Assembly (NCBI GenBank): GCA_027035985.1
Contig: JALVTI010000047.1
Location: 1 to 10,334 of the forward strand
Length of the DNA: 10,334 nucleotides
Reading direction: 5' to 3'
From: Aquificales bacterium
GTDB lineage: Bacteria > Aquificota > Aquificia > Aquificales > QOAS01
Part shown: positions 1 to 5,174 of the stretch, one piece after another
How positions within the stretch are numbered: position 1 is the first letter of the stretch
Layout: each line of letters opens with the position of its first letter
Program-made: the position numbers and the translations under genes
The notes under the pieces: generated by a model
What the model saw: the letters and a program-made list of their open reading frames with translations, nothing else
Told to the model about the DNA's origin: nothing
The model's database searches: none

Positions 1-166
1 GAAGGGATACATTTAGGGGATACTTTCCATAAAGCTCCCTATACCTGCGAATAAGCAAAACTAAAAGGTTTCTAAAGTGGGCTAAATCCAAAAGGAGCTT
101 TCTAACTTTTTGTTTTCTCTCTTTGCCAGCTATTCTTATGGAAAGAACTCGTTTAACCAAGGGCAT
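1..166 (-). pseudogene. tnpB: tnpB remnant, 5' part (copy 1)
   Basis: The minus strand is open from ATG at 166 to the window edge. It starts MPLVKRVLSIRIAGKERKQK and continues with helical, basic residues including HFRNLLVLLIRRYREL. Across the circular junction the frame stays open and ends at the TGA at 10248-10246, so start and stop are joined in frame as an 84-residue product. A functional TnpB is about 350-450 residues, so the RuvC catalytic core is missing. Assignment to TnpB rests on the overall layout (start, C-terminal tail, structured 3' end, no terminal repeats) and on recalled family resemblance, not on a catalytic motif. A generic deleted transposase gene is the alternative. Copy 2 keeps only the first ten codons of this part. 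Confidence 0.45.
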
Positions 167-279
167 TTTTAACTTTTACTTATTTGTTTTACTTCTAAAA
201 TTCCTTTAGTTTATGCGGAAATTAATTATATCATCAATTGAAACAAAGTTTTAAATTTTTCGCAATTTTGCATACTATA
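1..279 (-). mobile_element. tnpB-type IS remnant, copy 1: left end and 5' part
   Basis: Bases 135-279 are the inverted copy of 2419-2563, with 144 of 145 bases identical and no indels (positions sum to 2698). The element reads on the minus strand: left end at 279, a possible -10 TATAAT at 230-225, and an ATG at 166-164. It continues through base 1 into 10334-10209 if the window is circular, giving about 405 bp in all. There are no terminal inverted repeats and no intact transposase, as expected for a deleted IS200/IS605-family derivative. The exact left boundary is set only by where homology to copy 2 stops. Confidence 0.7.
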
Positions 280-352
280 TTTCCCAACCACTTAATGTCA
301 AGAAATTATACAAACTCCTTTTACTTTATACAAATAAAAACCAATCCTTTTG
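280..352. other. AT-rich spacer, nothing recognised
   Basis: This lies between the end of IS remnant copy 1 and the first hairpin cluster. It is very AT-rich. I see no ORF, repeat or convincing promoter. Confidence 0.5.
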
Positions 353-710
353 GAAATTTTAGTTTCCTCCTCCTAAGGAGGAAACAAGGAAACTAAACTC
401 CCAAGCGAGTTCCCTTAAAGGGAGCTACTTATAGTTTCCTTGAATACAAAAGGAAACTACCTTTTACAAATAGTTTTTGTTCCAATTTTCTTAAAATCAG
501 AGGAGACAAGGAAACTCAGTACTGATAGGGGTTTCCCATGAGGAGAATTTCCAATAAGCTCCTCCTCGGAAAATTAGATAACTCAATAGTTTCCTTGTTT
601 CCTCAATTTTTTTTTATTTTTTTATTTTCATTTTTAATCTCAATTTGACCCGACAAAAAAATCTGTCCACACAAAGGAGGAGAGGAAACTAAGAACTGAT
701 GAGGATTTGA
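353..710 (+). repeat. Hairpin-repeat cluster R1 (three units)
   Basis: Three units have the form GGAAAC-N15-GTTTCC or a decayed version, with left arms at 388-393, 510-515 and 684-689. The loops are always 15 nt; two of the three fit TNANTNCTGATGCGG well and the first only loosely. The unit at 510-536 has perfect arms; the first and third have decayed right arms. The first unit is preceded by a TTTCCTCC/GGAGGAAA hairpin and followed by a GTTTCCTT/AAGGAAAC-type hairpin near 433-467. This order, about 165 bp, recurs in diverged form at 9611-9775, so R1 and R2 are duplicates. Probable roles are oriV iterons, ssDNA hairpins for priming, or a structured RNA; the sequence alone does not decide. Confidence 0.8.
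647..661 (-). repeat. TTTTTTTGTYRGGTC motif, copy 1
   Basis: The minus strand reads TTTTTTTGTCGGGTC. On the plus strand the similarity to the copy at 9826 extends to GTCCRCACAA, because both sit in the duplicated R1/R2 arrangement. Confidence 0.7.
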
Positions 711-956
711 GGGCTATCGGCTATCGGTTCCTCGACACGGCAAGGCTCCCCGGCGACCGCGGACACCCCACCCTTAAGAGGCAAGCGGTTTTTTTGTCGG
801 GTCTAAATTTTTTTCTCTGGGGCATTGATAGGTTGGAAAAATTTTGGTGTAAGGGGTGTAAGCTGTTAGTAGGTAAATTCAAAATTGTAGAAAATAATAA
901 AACTTTGAAAGGTTAGTATTAAAATTTTTGTTTTATTTTAATTCGGAATTATAGAT
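704..956. other. GC-rich patch and gene-free spacer
   Basis: Bases 711-788 are conspicuously GC-rich within an AT-rich region. They begin with the tandem 7-mer GGCTATC at 712-718 and 719-725. The patch ends directly at the motif copy at 789. The remainder to 956 is AT-rich. A TTG-started 69-codon reading frame covers the region, but it has no ribosome binding site and runs through repeat DNA, so I do not call it a gene. Confidence 0.4.
789..803 (+). repeat. TTTTTTTGTYRGGTC motif, copy 2
   Basis: The plus strand reads TTTTTTTGTCGGGTC. Read on the minus strand, the flank CCGCTTGCCTC resembles the flank of the degenerate copy in the relaxase gene (AAAGCGGTTGCCTC at 6330-6343), so similarity extends beyond the core. 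Confidence 0.7.
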
Positions 957-1205
957 TTATTTGCAAATTTCCGAAAATTTTTCAATAATTTCTTTTAGAA
1001 TTTCTGGTAAATAAGGAGCTATTTCATTCCAATCTGCGAAATATTCTTTAACTTCTGGGCAATTAAAATATTTACGAGCTTCTTCATAATAAGGAGTTTG
1101 GCATCTATGGAATAAGTCAAAAAATTCATTGAAATTTTTAATTCTTACATATAGTTTGAGGGATTTAGGAGAGAATTTAAGCCCGCAAGGGGAGTGATTT
1201 TCCGA
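957..1205 (-). pseudogene. Decayed gene fragment, C-terminal part of unknown protein
   Basis: The minus strand is open from just after a TAA at 1208-1206 to a TAA at 959-957, about 82 codons. The translation looks coding, with segments such as LYVRIKNFNEFFDLFHRC and PYLPEILKEIIEKF: amphipathic, rich in Glu, Phe and Lys, and like the other proteins here. There is no in-frame ATG or other convincing start, so I read it as the 3' remnant of a lost gene. I recognise no family. Chance openness of AT-rich DNA is the alternative. Confidence 0.35.
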
Positions 1206-1215
1206 TTATTCCTCC

Positions 1216-1261
1216 AAAGGTGTTAGTAGGAAATAATCTAAACTTCCCTACTAACACCTTT
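1216..1261. repeat. Perfect 15-bp inverted repeat
   Basis: AAAGGTGTTAGTAGG at 1216-1230 is exactly complementary to 1247-1261, with a 16-nt loop. No T-tract follows on either strand, so it is not a standard intrinsic terminator. It lies just upstream of the gene fragment on its strand and may be a relic of that gene's leader or an operator. Confidence 0.6.
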
Positions 1262-1267
1262 AACCTC

Positions 1268-1386
1268 TTCCACCCGCCGGCGATTTGTAGAGGAAAAGGA
1301 CCCGGCAAAAAAATACCTACCTACGAGACCCGGCAATTTTTTTGTCAGGTCAAAATACTCCCGGCGGTGGAGGTTTAGCGGTTCGG
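1268..1386. repeat. Head-to-head pair of extended T7-GTCRGGTC repeats
   Basis: Two motif copies face away from each other. One is on the minus strand at 1313-1299 (TTTTTTTGCCGGGTC) and one on the plus strand at 1337-1351 (TTTTTTTGTCAGGTC). Each core is followed by a spacer and then a GC-rich block: CCGGCGGGTGGA on the minus strand near 1279-1268, and CCGGCGGTGGA on the plus strand near 1361-1371. The pair is therefore a long imperfect palindrome. The plus-strand copy shares its GC-rich block and a following GCGGTTC with the copy inside the TraK-like gene. Confidence 0.65.
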
Positions 1387-1481
1387 AGGGAAAGAGGTCT
1401 AAATTAATTTTGCTATCTTGTAGGTAATCGGTAATTTTTTAAAATCCTTAAGGGAAAGTATAGAAATAAACCTCCTTTAGG

Positions 1482-2021
1482 TTATTTTTTGTTTTTTTCT
1501 TTTTTGGAGAAATAATTTTCCCAGTATTTTTTCCGAATTTCGAGAATAGTATCAATAATCCTTTCCGCTTCAAGAGTAAAGGAGGAACTTTCACCCATAA
1601 AGACCCAATCTTCTTTTTTGTCGTCCCAAAAGTAGAGGGAAATATTTACATATGGACCCGGACATTCTGGACAATAGCCGTAATCTAATCGGACTTTGTG
1701 TTTCTGTAAACGTTTAGACCTCTTGCTGTGAAGCCAAAACTCTATCGATATAGCGAAGGGAAATAACACATAAGGTCGTTTTTTCAACTCTTTATGGGAA
1801 GCTACTAAGAATTCTAACCCTGCTAAGAGTTTGGCGAATTCCTTAAGGGAGTAGTCGCAAAGGTTTTCTTCTAAATTCTCTTTAAGGATTTTCTCTATGT
1901 ATTCTGAAAGACTTAAATCCCTAATATGAGCACTCCGTTTTAAATCCTTTAATAGCTCTGGGTCTAGCGTTATTGAGACTTTCTTTTTCTTTTTCTCCTC
2001 CGGTTTCTTAGGTCTCGGCAT
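1482..2021 (-). CDS. Ribbon-helix-helix DNA-binding protein with C-terminal domain of unknown function
   Basis: This is a 179-residue protein. A Lys-rich N-terminus (residues 4-14) is followed by a clear MetJ/Arc/CopG-type ribbon-helix-helix at about 14-50: the strand KVSITLD, helix PELLKDLKRSAHIRD, then the LSLSEYIEKIL helix. Residues 60-175 form a second domain I do not recognise. It contains a CPEC pair at about 116-119 and ends in a Lys-rich tail. The protein probably binds DNA as a dimer. Roles could be copy-number control, an antitoxin-like regulator, or control of the adjacent helicase gene. It is divergent from that gene with a 40-bp interval. There is no Shine-Dalgarno sequence; a TAAGAT hexamer ends 8 nt before the ATG, which suggests a leaderless mRNA. 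Confidence 0.8.
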   Translation of the reverse strand: MPRPKKPEEKKKKKVSITLDPELLKDLKRSAHIRDLSLSEYIEKILKENLEENLCDYSLKEFAKLLAGLEFLVASHKELKKRPYVLFPFAISIEFWLHSKRSKRLQKHKVRLDYGYCPECPGPYVNISLYFWDDKKEDWVFMGESSSFTLEAERIIDTILEIRKKYWENYFSKKEKNKK

Positions 2022-2061
2022 AAGTTTTTATCTTATTAAAACCAGATTAAAATACGATACT
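2022..2061. promoter_or_regulatory. Divergent promoter interval, both sides leaderless-like
   Basis: These 40 bp separate two divergent ATGs. The minus strand has TAAGAT at 2035-2030, 8 nt before the ATG at 2021. The plus strand has TAAAAT at 2048-2053, 8 nt before the ATG at 2062. Neither side has room for a normal leader or shows a Shine-Dalgarno sequence. I see no strong -35 element. Confidence 0.45.
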
Positions 2062-2472
2062 ATGGATAAGCATCGGCGGTTGTTTTCTGTGAAACTTACC
2101 GAGGAACAGGAAAAGGTTTTAGAACTCTTTTCTCAGGTAGAAAGGTTAAAGGTAAATGCCTTTGCCGGTAGTGGGAAAACAACAACTTTGGTGGAACTTG
2201 CAAAAAGGAATAGGGATAAAAAGTTTCTTTTCCTTGTATTTAACAGAGCTGTAAAGGAGGAACTATTTAAGAAACTTCCATCAAATGCGGTAGTCTATAC
2301 TGTTCACGGATTGGCGTATAAGTATTTGAGGGGCAAGGTAAAGGGAAAAATAGTAAACCGGCGGGATTTTACCGATGCGGTGATAAATTTGTTAAATCTC
2401 CCGGAAAAGGATTATTCCTATAGTATGCAAAATTGCGAAAAATTTAAAACTTTGTTTCAATTGATGATATAA
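2062..2472 (+). pseudogene. Truncated SF1 (UvrD/FBH1-like) DNA helicase, N-terminal part
   Basis: This N-terminal piece of a superfamily 1 helicase reads 136 codons to its stop. It shows a Q-motif-like LTEEQ at residues 12-16, Walker A AFAGSGKT at 33-40, motif Ia FLVFNRAVKEE at 57-67 and a motif Ib-type VYTVHGLAY at 78-86. Motifs II to VI, including the DExx box, are absent. The native frame lasts to about codon 119. From base 2419 the sequence is the left end of IS remnant copy 2, which supplies the last 17 codons and the stop. Intact relatives are several times longer. The start follows a TAAAAT by 8 nt and has no Shine-Dalgarno sequence. The fragment could fold as an ATP-binding lobe but should not work as a helicase. 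Confidence 0.8.
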
Positions 2473-2531
2473 TTAATTTCCGCATAAACTAAAGGAATTT
2501 TAGAAGTAAAATAAATAAGTAAAAGTTAAAA

Positions 2532-2685
2532 ATGCCCTTGGTTAAACGAGTTCTTTCCATAAGTTAAGCTAATGGAGTTTTTTTACAAGGTATCCCTCGA
2601 GTCCCTAACGATAGGGATAGGGGGTAGTAGGCAAGATTTAAACCTTGCAGGGGTGGACGGAGAAAGGGTTTTTGCTATCAACTGA
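2532..2685 (+). pseudogene. tnpB: tnpB remnant (copy 2), frame closed by deletion
   Basis: ATG at 2532 gives MPLVKRVLSI, then stops at a TAA at 2565-2567. The 3' part resumes in another frame at about 2581 and reads VSLESLTIGIGGSRQDLNLA and on to VDGERVFAIN, ending at TGA 2683-2685. Copy 1 has the near-identical tail VSLPESLIIGIGGSRQALKP. The short tail ending soon before the element's structured 3' end is typical of TnpB genes, whose omega RNA overlaps the gene end. The catalytic core is absent. Confidence 0.5.
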
Positions 2686-2722
2686 AACATTTCTTCAAGT
2701 TTTTGCCCTTTCTCCGTTCCTC
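2598..2722 (+). ncRNA. Structured right end, possible omega-RNA scaffold (copy 2)
   Basis: Three nested or serial hairpins are conserved between the two element copies: CCCTA/TAGGG near 2603-2616, GCAAG/CTTGC around TTTAAA at 2631-2648, and a 12-bp stem ACGGAGAAAGGG/CCCTTTCTCCGT spanning the tnpB stop. In the middle hairpin the copies differ by a paired G-C to A-T change, which keeps the stem. In IS605 elements the omega RNA occupies this place; that is family knowledge applied by inference. Confidence 0.35.
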
Positions 2723-2767
2723 TTCGACTCGTTCTTTTAATACCTTTTCGGGAAAAATCACCCACGG

Positions 2768-2782
2768 TTTTTTTGTTAGGTC
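2768..2782 (+). repeat. TTTTTTTGTYRGGTC motif, copy at end of membrane-protein gene
   Basis: The plus strand reads TTTTTTTGTTAGGTC. Its last two bases overlap the TGA stop (2783-2781) of the minus-strand coiled-coil membrane protein, so the motif forms part of that gene's stop. Confidence 0.65.
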
Positions 2783-3701
2783 ATTTACATAAAACCACCG
2801 GAATTTCATACCAATTTCCCTTCTGGTCAATGTAATAACCGGATTTATAAAAATAGCAAGTTCTTCCATCTTTATAGTGTTCTACATTATTAGGTTTAGG
2901 TAAATCGCAAACCTCTTTTTTGGTTATAACGATTTTTCCTATATAAGTTGTGTATCCAACAAGTAAGGCAACCCCTAAAAGGAATATGGAAATAAGGTAA
3001 GCAACCCACTTTTGGGGAAATCGGTTAGAAATTTTCCAAATAGAGAGGGTTCCGATAAGGAAAAAAAGGATTTCTAAACTTCCTATAAGGATTTGAGCTA
3101 TAGCTTCTTGATTTTCTTTAATAAATCCGATATAGAGGATACCAAGAAACAGGAATAAAGAGACTACTAAAAAGGGAACAAACCAACTCCATTGATAGCG
3201 TTTGAAAATTTCTTCAATATCTTTTTGGTTTTTAACTAAGATTTTATTTATATGCTGAGCTGTAAGTTTTAGTTCTTCTAAGGAAGTCTTAAACTCCTTA
3301 AGATGTTTTTCTAATCCTTCTTTAACCCCTTGATAAGCTCCGTTTTTAGCCGTTTCTTCTATGGTTTCTAAGACTTTCGAGACCTCTTTATGGATTTGGT
3401 TTAGTAAATCTTCCACCTTTTGGAGGGTTTCGGCATAGAGATTGTTAAGTCTTAGGTCTGTATCGGTAAGTCTTTCCTCAATAGCCTCGGCGGTTTCGGA
3501 TAGATATTCTAAGGTCTTTTTCGCTTGGTTTACATACTCGTTAAGTTTCTTAAGCCTTTCAATTTGGACTTCCCGGATAGAGTTAATCTCCTGCCTAATC
3601 TCTTCGGGAACTTCCGTTTTGAGAGAGTTTAAAACCGCTATGGTATCCTCCAGCTCCTGTTTAACCTCCTCCAAAAGGTCTTCGAGGGATTTCTTAGCCA
3701 T
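2781..3701 (-). CDS. Coiled-coil membrane protein, TraM-like position in mobilization operon
   Basis: This is a 306-residue protein. Residues 2-168 are a long, highly charged coiled coil. Three hydrophobic segments follow at about 174-193 (PFLVVSLFLFLGILYIGF), 202-222 and 232-250. The C-terminal domain of about 50 residues contains three Cys (near 265, 282 and 305). There is no signal peptide, so the coiled coil is probably cytosolic and the protein an anchored adaptor. It is the third gene of a traK-traL-traM-like order; RP4 TraM is also a coiled-coil protein with C-terminal membrane anchoring, but has 145 residues and one such segment. I chose ATG 3701 over TTG 3707 because GAGGGGG lies 6 nt upstream. 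It overlaps the ATPase gene by 8 nt, so translation is probably coupled. The TraM link rests on order and architecture only. Confidence 0.7.
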   Translation of the reverse strand: MAKKSLEDLLEEVKQELEDTIAVLNSLKTEVPEEIRQEINSIREVQIERLKKLNEYVNQAKKTLEYLSETAEAIEERLTDTDLRLNNLYAETLQKVEDLLNQIHKEVSKVLETIEETAKNGAYQGVKEGLEKHLKEFKTSLEELKLTAQHINKILVKNQKDIEEIFKRYQWSWFVPFLVVSLFLFLGILYIGFIKENQEAIAQILIGSLEILFFLIGTLSIWKISNRFPQKWVAYLISIFLLGVALLVGYTTYIGKIVITKKEVCDLPKPNNVEHYKDGRTCYFYKSGYYIDQKGNWYEIPVVLCK

Positions 3702-4449
3702 TCTCAACCCCCTCGAGGATTTGGAGGTTTTCCTCCCGGAGGATTAACCCGAAGATTTCCTTTAGGTATCCAAAAAATCGCCTTTTTATCCTATCGGTTT
3801 GGGTTAACTTTCCCCCTTTCATTTTCTCCCGGTATTGGGAGATATAGGCATCGGCTTCCAAGTAAGCGTCGTAAGGCAATCTCCTTTCGAGGTCTTCTAT
3901 GTTTCCCAATACCTCTTTGTCGTCGTAGGGGAAAAGAACGAGGTTATCCTTAGTTTCCCCGAAGTGTTCGATTAAAGGTTTACCCGTTATTGGAGTAAAG
4001 AGAGCTGTAAATTCCTCCTCGTAGTTATCCAAATCGGAAACCCGGTTTAAGACTAAAACAACCCTTTCAAAACCGAGTTTTTTGGCGGAGTTATAAGTCT
4101 TAACCGCCTCGTTTATCTCCGATAGCCTTTTAGATACCGGTATAACCACCTTGGCAATATCTTGGTAGTCGATGGAGGCTAAGGCTTTTAAAACCTCAAC
4201 TGAATTTCTCCCTGCTCCGGTATCCAACACCGCATAGGGGAGGGGGTCTAATAGCTCAACCTTTTTAGGAGTAATCCTTACGGCTTCAACTTCGAAATTG
4301 TTAGCCTTTACGAGCTTATGTTCGTCGTTGGTGTCGTCGGTATTCACATAAAGGGCTTTTCCGTATTTCCTAACCACATAAGGAACCAAAAGGTTTTTCG
4401 CTATGAGGGACTTTCCTATTCCACCTTTGGAGGATACAACAACCCACAT
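3694..4449 (-). CDS. ParA/MinD-family ATPase, TraL-like
   Basis: This 251-residue protein has the deviant Walker A motif KGGIGKS at residues 8-14 (signature lysine K8, catalytic lysine K13). It also has a VNTDD segment at about 36-40 and a Walker B-type AVLDTGAG at about 73-80. These mark the SIMIBI ParA/MinD/VirC1 class, ATPases that dimerise and position DNA or protein complexes. The gene sits between a TraK-like and a coiled-coil membrane gene, as TraL does in IncP Tra1 and MobD in pTF-FC2, so a role in relaxosome delivery is favoured over plasmid partition. No ParB gene is seen, though the adjacent TraK-like protein could be a partner. ATG 4449 is preferred over GTG 4452 because GGGGGGA lies 7 nt upstream. 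The ATG overlaps the upstream stop as TGATG. Confidence 0.85.
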   Translation of the reverse strand: MWVVVSSKGGIGKSLIAKNLLVPYVVRKYGKALYVNTDDTNDEHKLVKANNFEVEAVRITPKKVELLDPLPYAVLDTGAGRNSVEVLKALASIDYQDIAKVVIPVSKRLSEINEAVKTYNSAKKLGFERVVLVLNRVSDLDNYEEEFTALFTPITGKPLIEHFGETKDNLVLFPYDDKEVLGNIEDLERRLPYDAYLEADAYISQYREKMKGGKLTQTDRIKRRFFGYLKEIFGLILREENLQILEGVENG

Positions 4450-4886
4450 CACAAAATCCCCCCTTCGTTGTGTTCGTCGAGGATAGTTTTTTTGTCAGGT
4501 CTATCCTTAGCCTCACCGGTGGATTTGTGCGGTTCCGCGGTCGGCTTAATCCCTTTCGGTGGCGGTTTTAGGTTTTTCTCCGTTTGGGATAAGTTTTCGT
4601 TAAGAAACTCCTTTAGGAGCATATAGAAATAATTGGCTTTAATCATATAGGACTTTCCGTATTGTCTCTTTACAAACTCATTGAGAGCATAATGAATGTC
4701 GGCTTTACTAACTCCGCTTTTAAGTGATTGGATAATAAACTCTTTGTGTTGTAAAAGTATATCCATCCAGATTTTAGCCTTAGCCTTTTTTCGCTTTTGT
4801 CTTTCCTCAATAATACTCTTTAAGAACTCCGTAGCATCTTCAATCTGACTCAAACTTTCGGTAATTTTGCTTTTATCTCTATCCAT
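4449..4886 (-). CDS. TraK/MobC-like small DNA-binding protein of the oriT region
   Basis: This is a 145-residue basic protein. Residues 38-96 form a helical block (IWMDILLQHKEFIIQSLKSG, then SKADIHYALNEF, then ANYFYMLLKEFL). Its layout resembles the IncP TraK helix-turn-helix, in which a repeated long helix is followed by a short winged or helical unit. TraK binds and bends oriT. The C-terminus from about 105 is disordered, rich in Pro, Lys and Glu, and contains DRPDKKTI encoded by a copy of the T7-GTCRGGTC repeat. It is the first gene of the minus-strand mobilization operon and diverges from the RHH gene across the presumed oriT. It has no Shine-Dalgarno sequence; TATAAT ends 8 nt before the ATG. 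A CCATAAGTGG palindrome covers the start codon, so autoregulation is likely. The family call is by context and fold pattern. Confidence 0.65.
   Translation of the reverse strand: MDRDKSKITESLSQIEDATEFLKSIIEERQKRKKAKAKIWMDILLQHKEFIIQSLKSGVSKADIHYALNEFVKRQYGKSYMIKANYFYMLLKEFLNENLSQTEKNLKPPPKGIKPTAEPHKSTGEAKDRPDKKTILDEHNEGGIL
4487..4501 (+). repeat. TTTTTTTGTYRGGTC motif inside the TraK-like gene
   Basis: The plus strand reads TTTTTTTGTCAGGTC, antisense to the gene. It is followed at 4514-4538 by CACCGGTGGATTT and GCGGTTCC, the same two blocks in the same order as at 1358-1386. The repeat encodes part of the disordered C-terminal tail. Confidence 0.7.
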
Positions 4887-4894
4887 AAGTGGGA

Positions 4895-4954
4895 ATTATA
4901 AAATCAAAACCCAAGTTGGATTATAAAGTTATACAACACTCAAAGTGATGTCAA
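4895..4954 (-). promoter_or_regulatory. Candidate promoters of the TraK-like operon
   Basis: The minus strand has TTGACA at 4954-4949 followed 15 nt later by TATAAC (4933-4928). Further TATAAT hexamers lie at 4924-4919 and 4900-4895, the last 8 nt before the ATG. A CACT-CAA-AGTG palindrome (4937-4947) sits between the first -35 and -10. Either a short-leader or a leaderless transcript is possible. Confidence 0.45.
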
Positions 4955-4955
4955 A

Positions 4956-5040
4956 TTGACTAAACCTTTAGGTGTTTCTGACGAAAGTTTGACTAAACCA
5001 TAAGTGGACTTGATTGATGAAATAGGTTAAACATAAGTGG
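4956..5040 (+). repeat. Three direct repeats with 33-34-bp period
   Basis: TTGACTAAACC occurs at 4956-4966 and 4989-4999, with a diverged TAGGTTAAACA at 5023-5033. The second and third run straight into CCATAAGTGG and ACATAAGTGG. A period of about three helical turns puts the sites on one DNA face, which suits cooperative binding by an oriT accessory protein. Confidence 0.65.
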
Positions 5041-5060
5041 GGTTGGGATTTTTGAGAGCC

Positions 5061-5114
5061 AGCACGCCTACGGGTCTGCTAAAATAATACGAAAGGCTAC
5101 CAGCCTTGGGTGGT
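5061..5114. repeat. oriT-type hairpins
   Basis: AGCACGCCTACGGGTCTGCT (5061-5080) pairs as an 8-bp stem with one mismatch and one G-T pair around a TACG loop. AAGGCT-ACC-AGCCTT (5093-5107) is a perfect 6-bp stem. ACCAGCC/GGGTGGT (5099-5114) is a further imperfect inverted repeat of the sort that lies beside nic sites. Confidence 0.6.
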
Positions 5115-5174
5115 TGCTTAAATAAACGGAAACTTTTTAACACTTATGGTTGAGGATTAAAAGGAGCTCCACTT

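Larger units (their letters stand above)
2419..2722 (+). mobile_element. Internally deleted tnpB-type IS remnant, copy 2
   Basis: This is a 304-bp element. Bases 2419-2563 are the inverted copy of 279-135 (144 of 145 identical) and 2598-2722 are the inverted copy of 10333-10209 (about 118 of 125 identical, no indels). The left part carries a possible -10 TATAAT and the ATG of a tnpB-like frame; the right part carries its C-terminal tail, the stop and 37 nt of 3' end. Bases 2564-2597 replace the deleted core. It interrupts the helicase gene. No terminal inverted repeat or target duplication is visible, which suits an IS200/IS605-type element. Confidence 0.7.
4887..5174. other. oriT: Probable oriT region
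   Basis: This 288-bp interval lies between divergent TraK-like and MobC-like genes, exactly where oriT lies between traK and traJ in IncP and in pTF-FC2. It contains three direct repeats with a 33-34-bp period, five operator-like palindromes and three overlapping or adjacent inverted repeats at 5061-5114. I cannot place nic: the MOBP consensus ATCCTG is not evident on either strand. Confidence 0.65.

Noticed and set aside
707..916. 69-codon TTG-started reading frame on the plus strand
   Set aside because: No ribosome binding site, it runs through a repeat motif and a GC-rich patch, and the composition is unlike the plasmid's proteins.
1466..1490. AACCT/AGGTT stem followed by T6 at the end of the RHH gene
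   Set aside because: Only a 5-bp AT-containing stem, and the T-run is on the strand opposite to the gene, so it is too weak to call a terminator.
2669..2690. GTTTTTGCTATCAACTGAAAC looks like a short CRISPR repeat (GTTTTT...TGAAAC)
   Set aside because: Only one copy per element end, no spacers, no cas genes; it is explained as the tnpB 3' end.
2583..2869. Two minus-strand reading frames over the IS right end and the end of the membrane-protein gene
   Set aside because: One is antisense to the tnpB remnant and the other overlaps the real gene in a different frame; neither has a convincing start.
3694..4449. ParA-type ATPase as part of a ParAB partition system
   Set aside because: No ParB-like gene or parS array is evident; the gene overlaps its neighbours in a traK-L-M order, so a mobilization role is preferred.
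3442..4626. Plus-strand reading frames over the mobilization genes
   Set aside because: They are antisense to strongly supported genes with ribosome binding sites and conserved motifs.
4998..5040. TAAACCATAAGTGG resembles the RSF1010 nic region (TAAGTGCG)
   Set aside because: The motif also covers two start codons and occurs five times, which fits an operator; the relaxase motifs are MOBP, not MOBQ.
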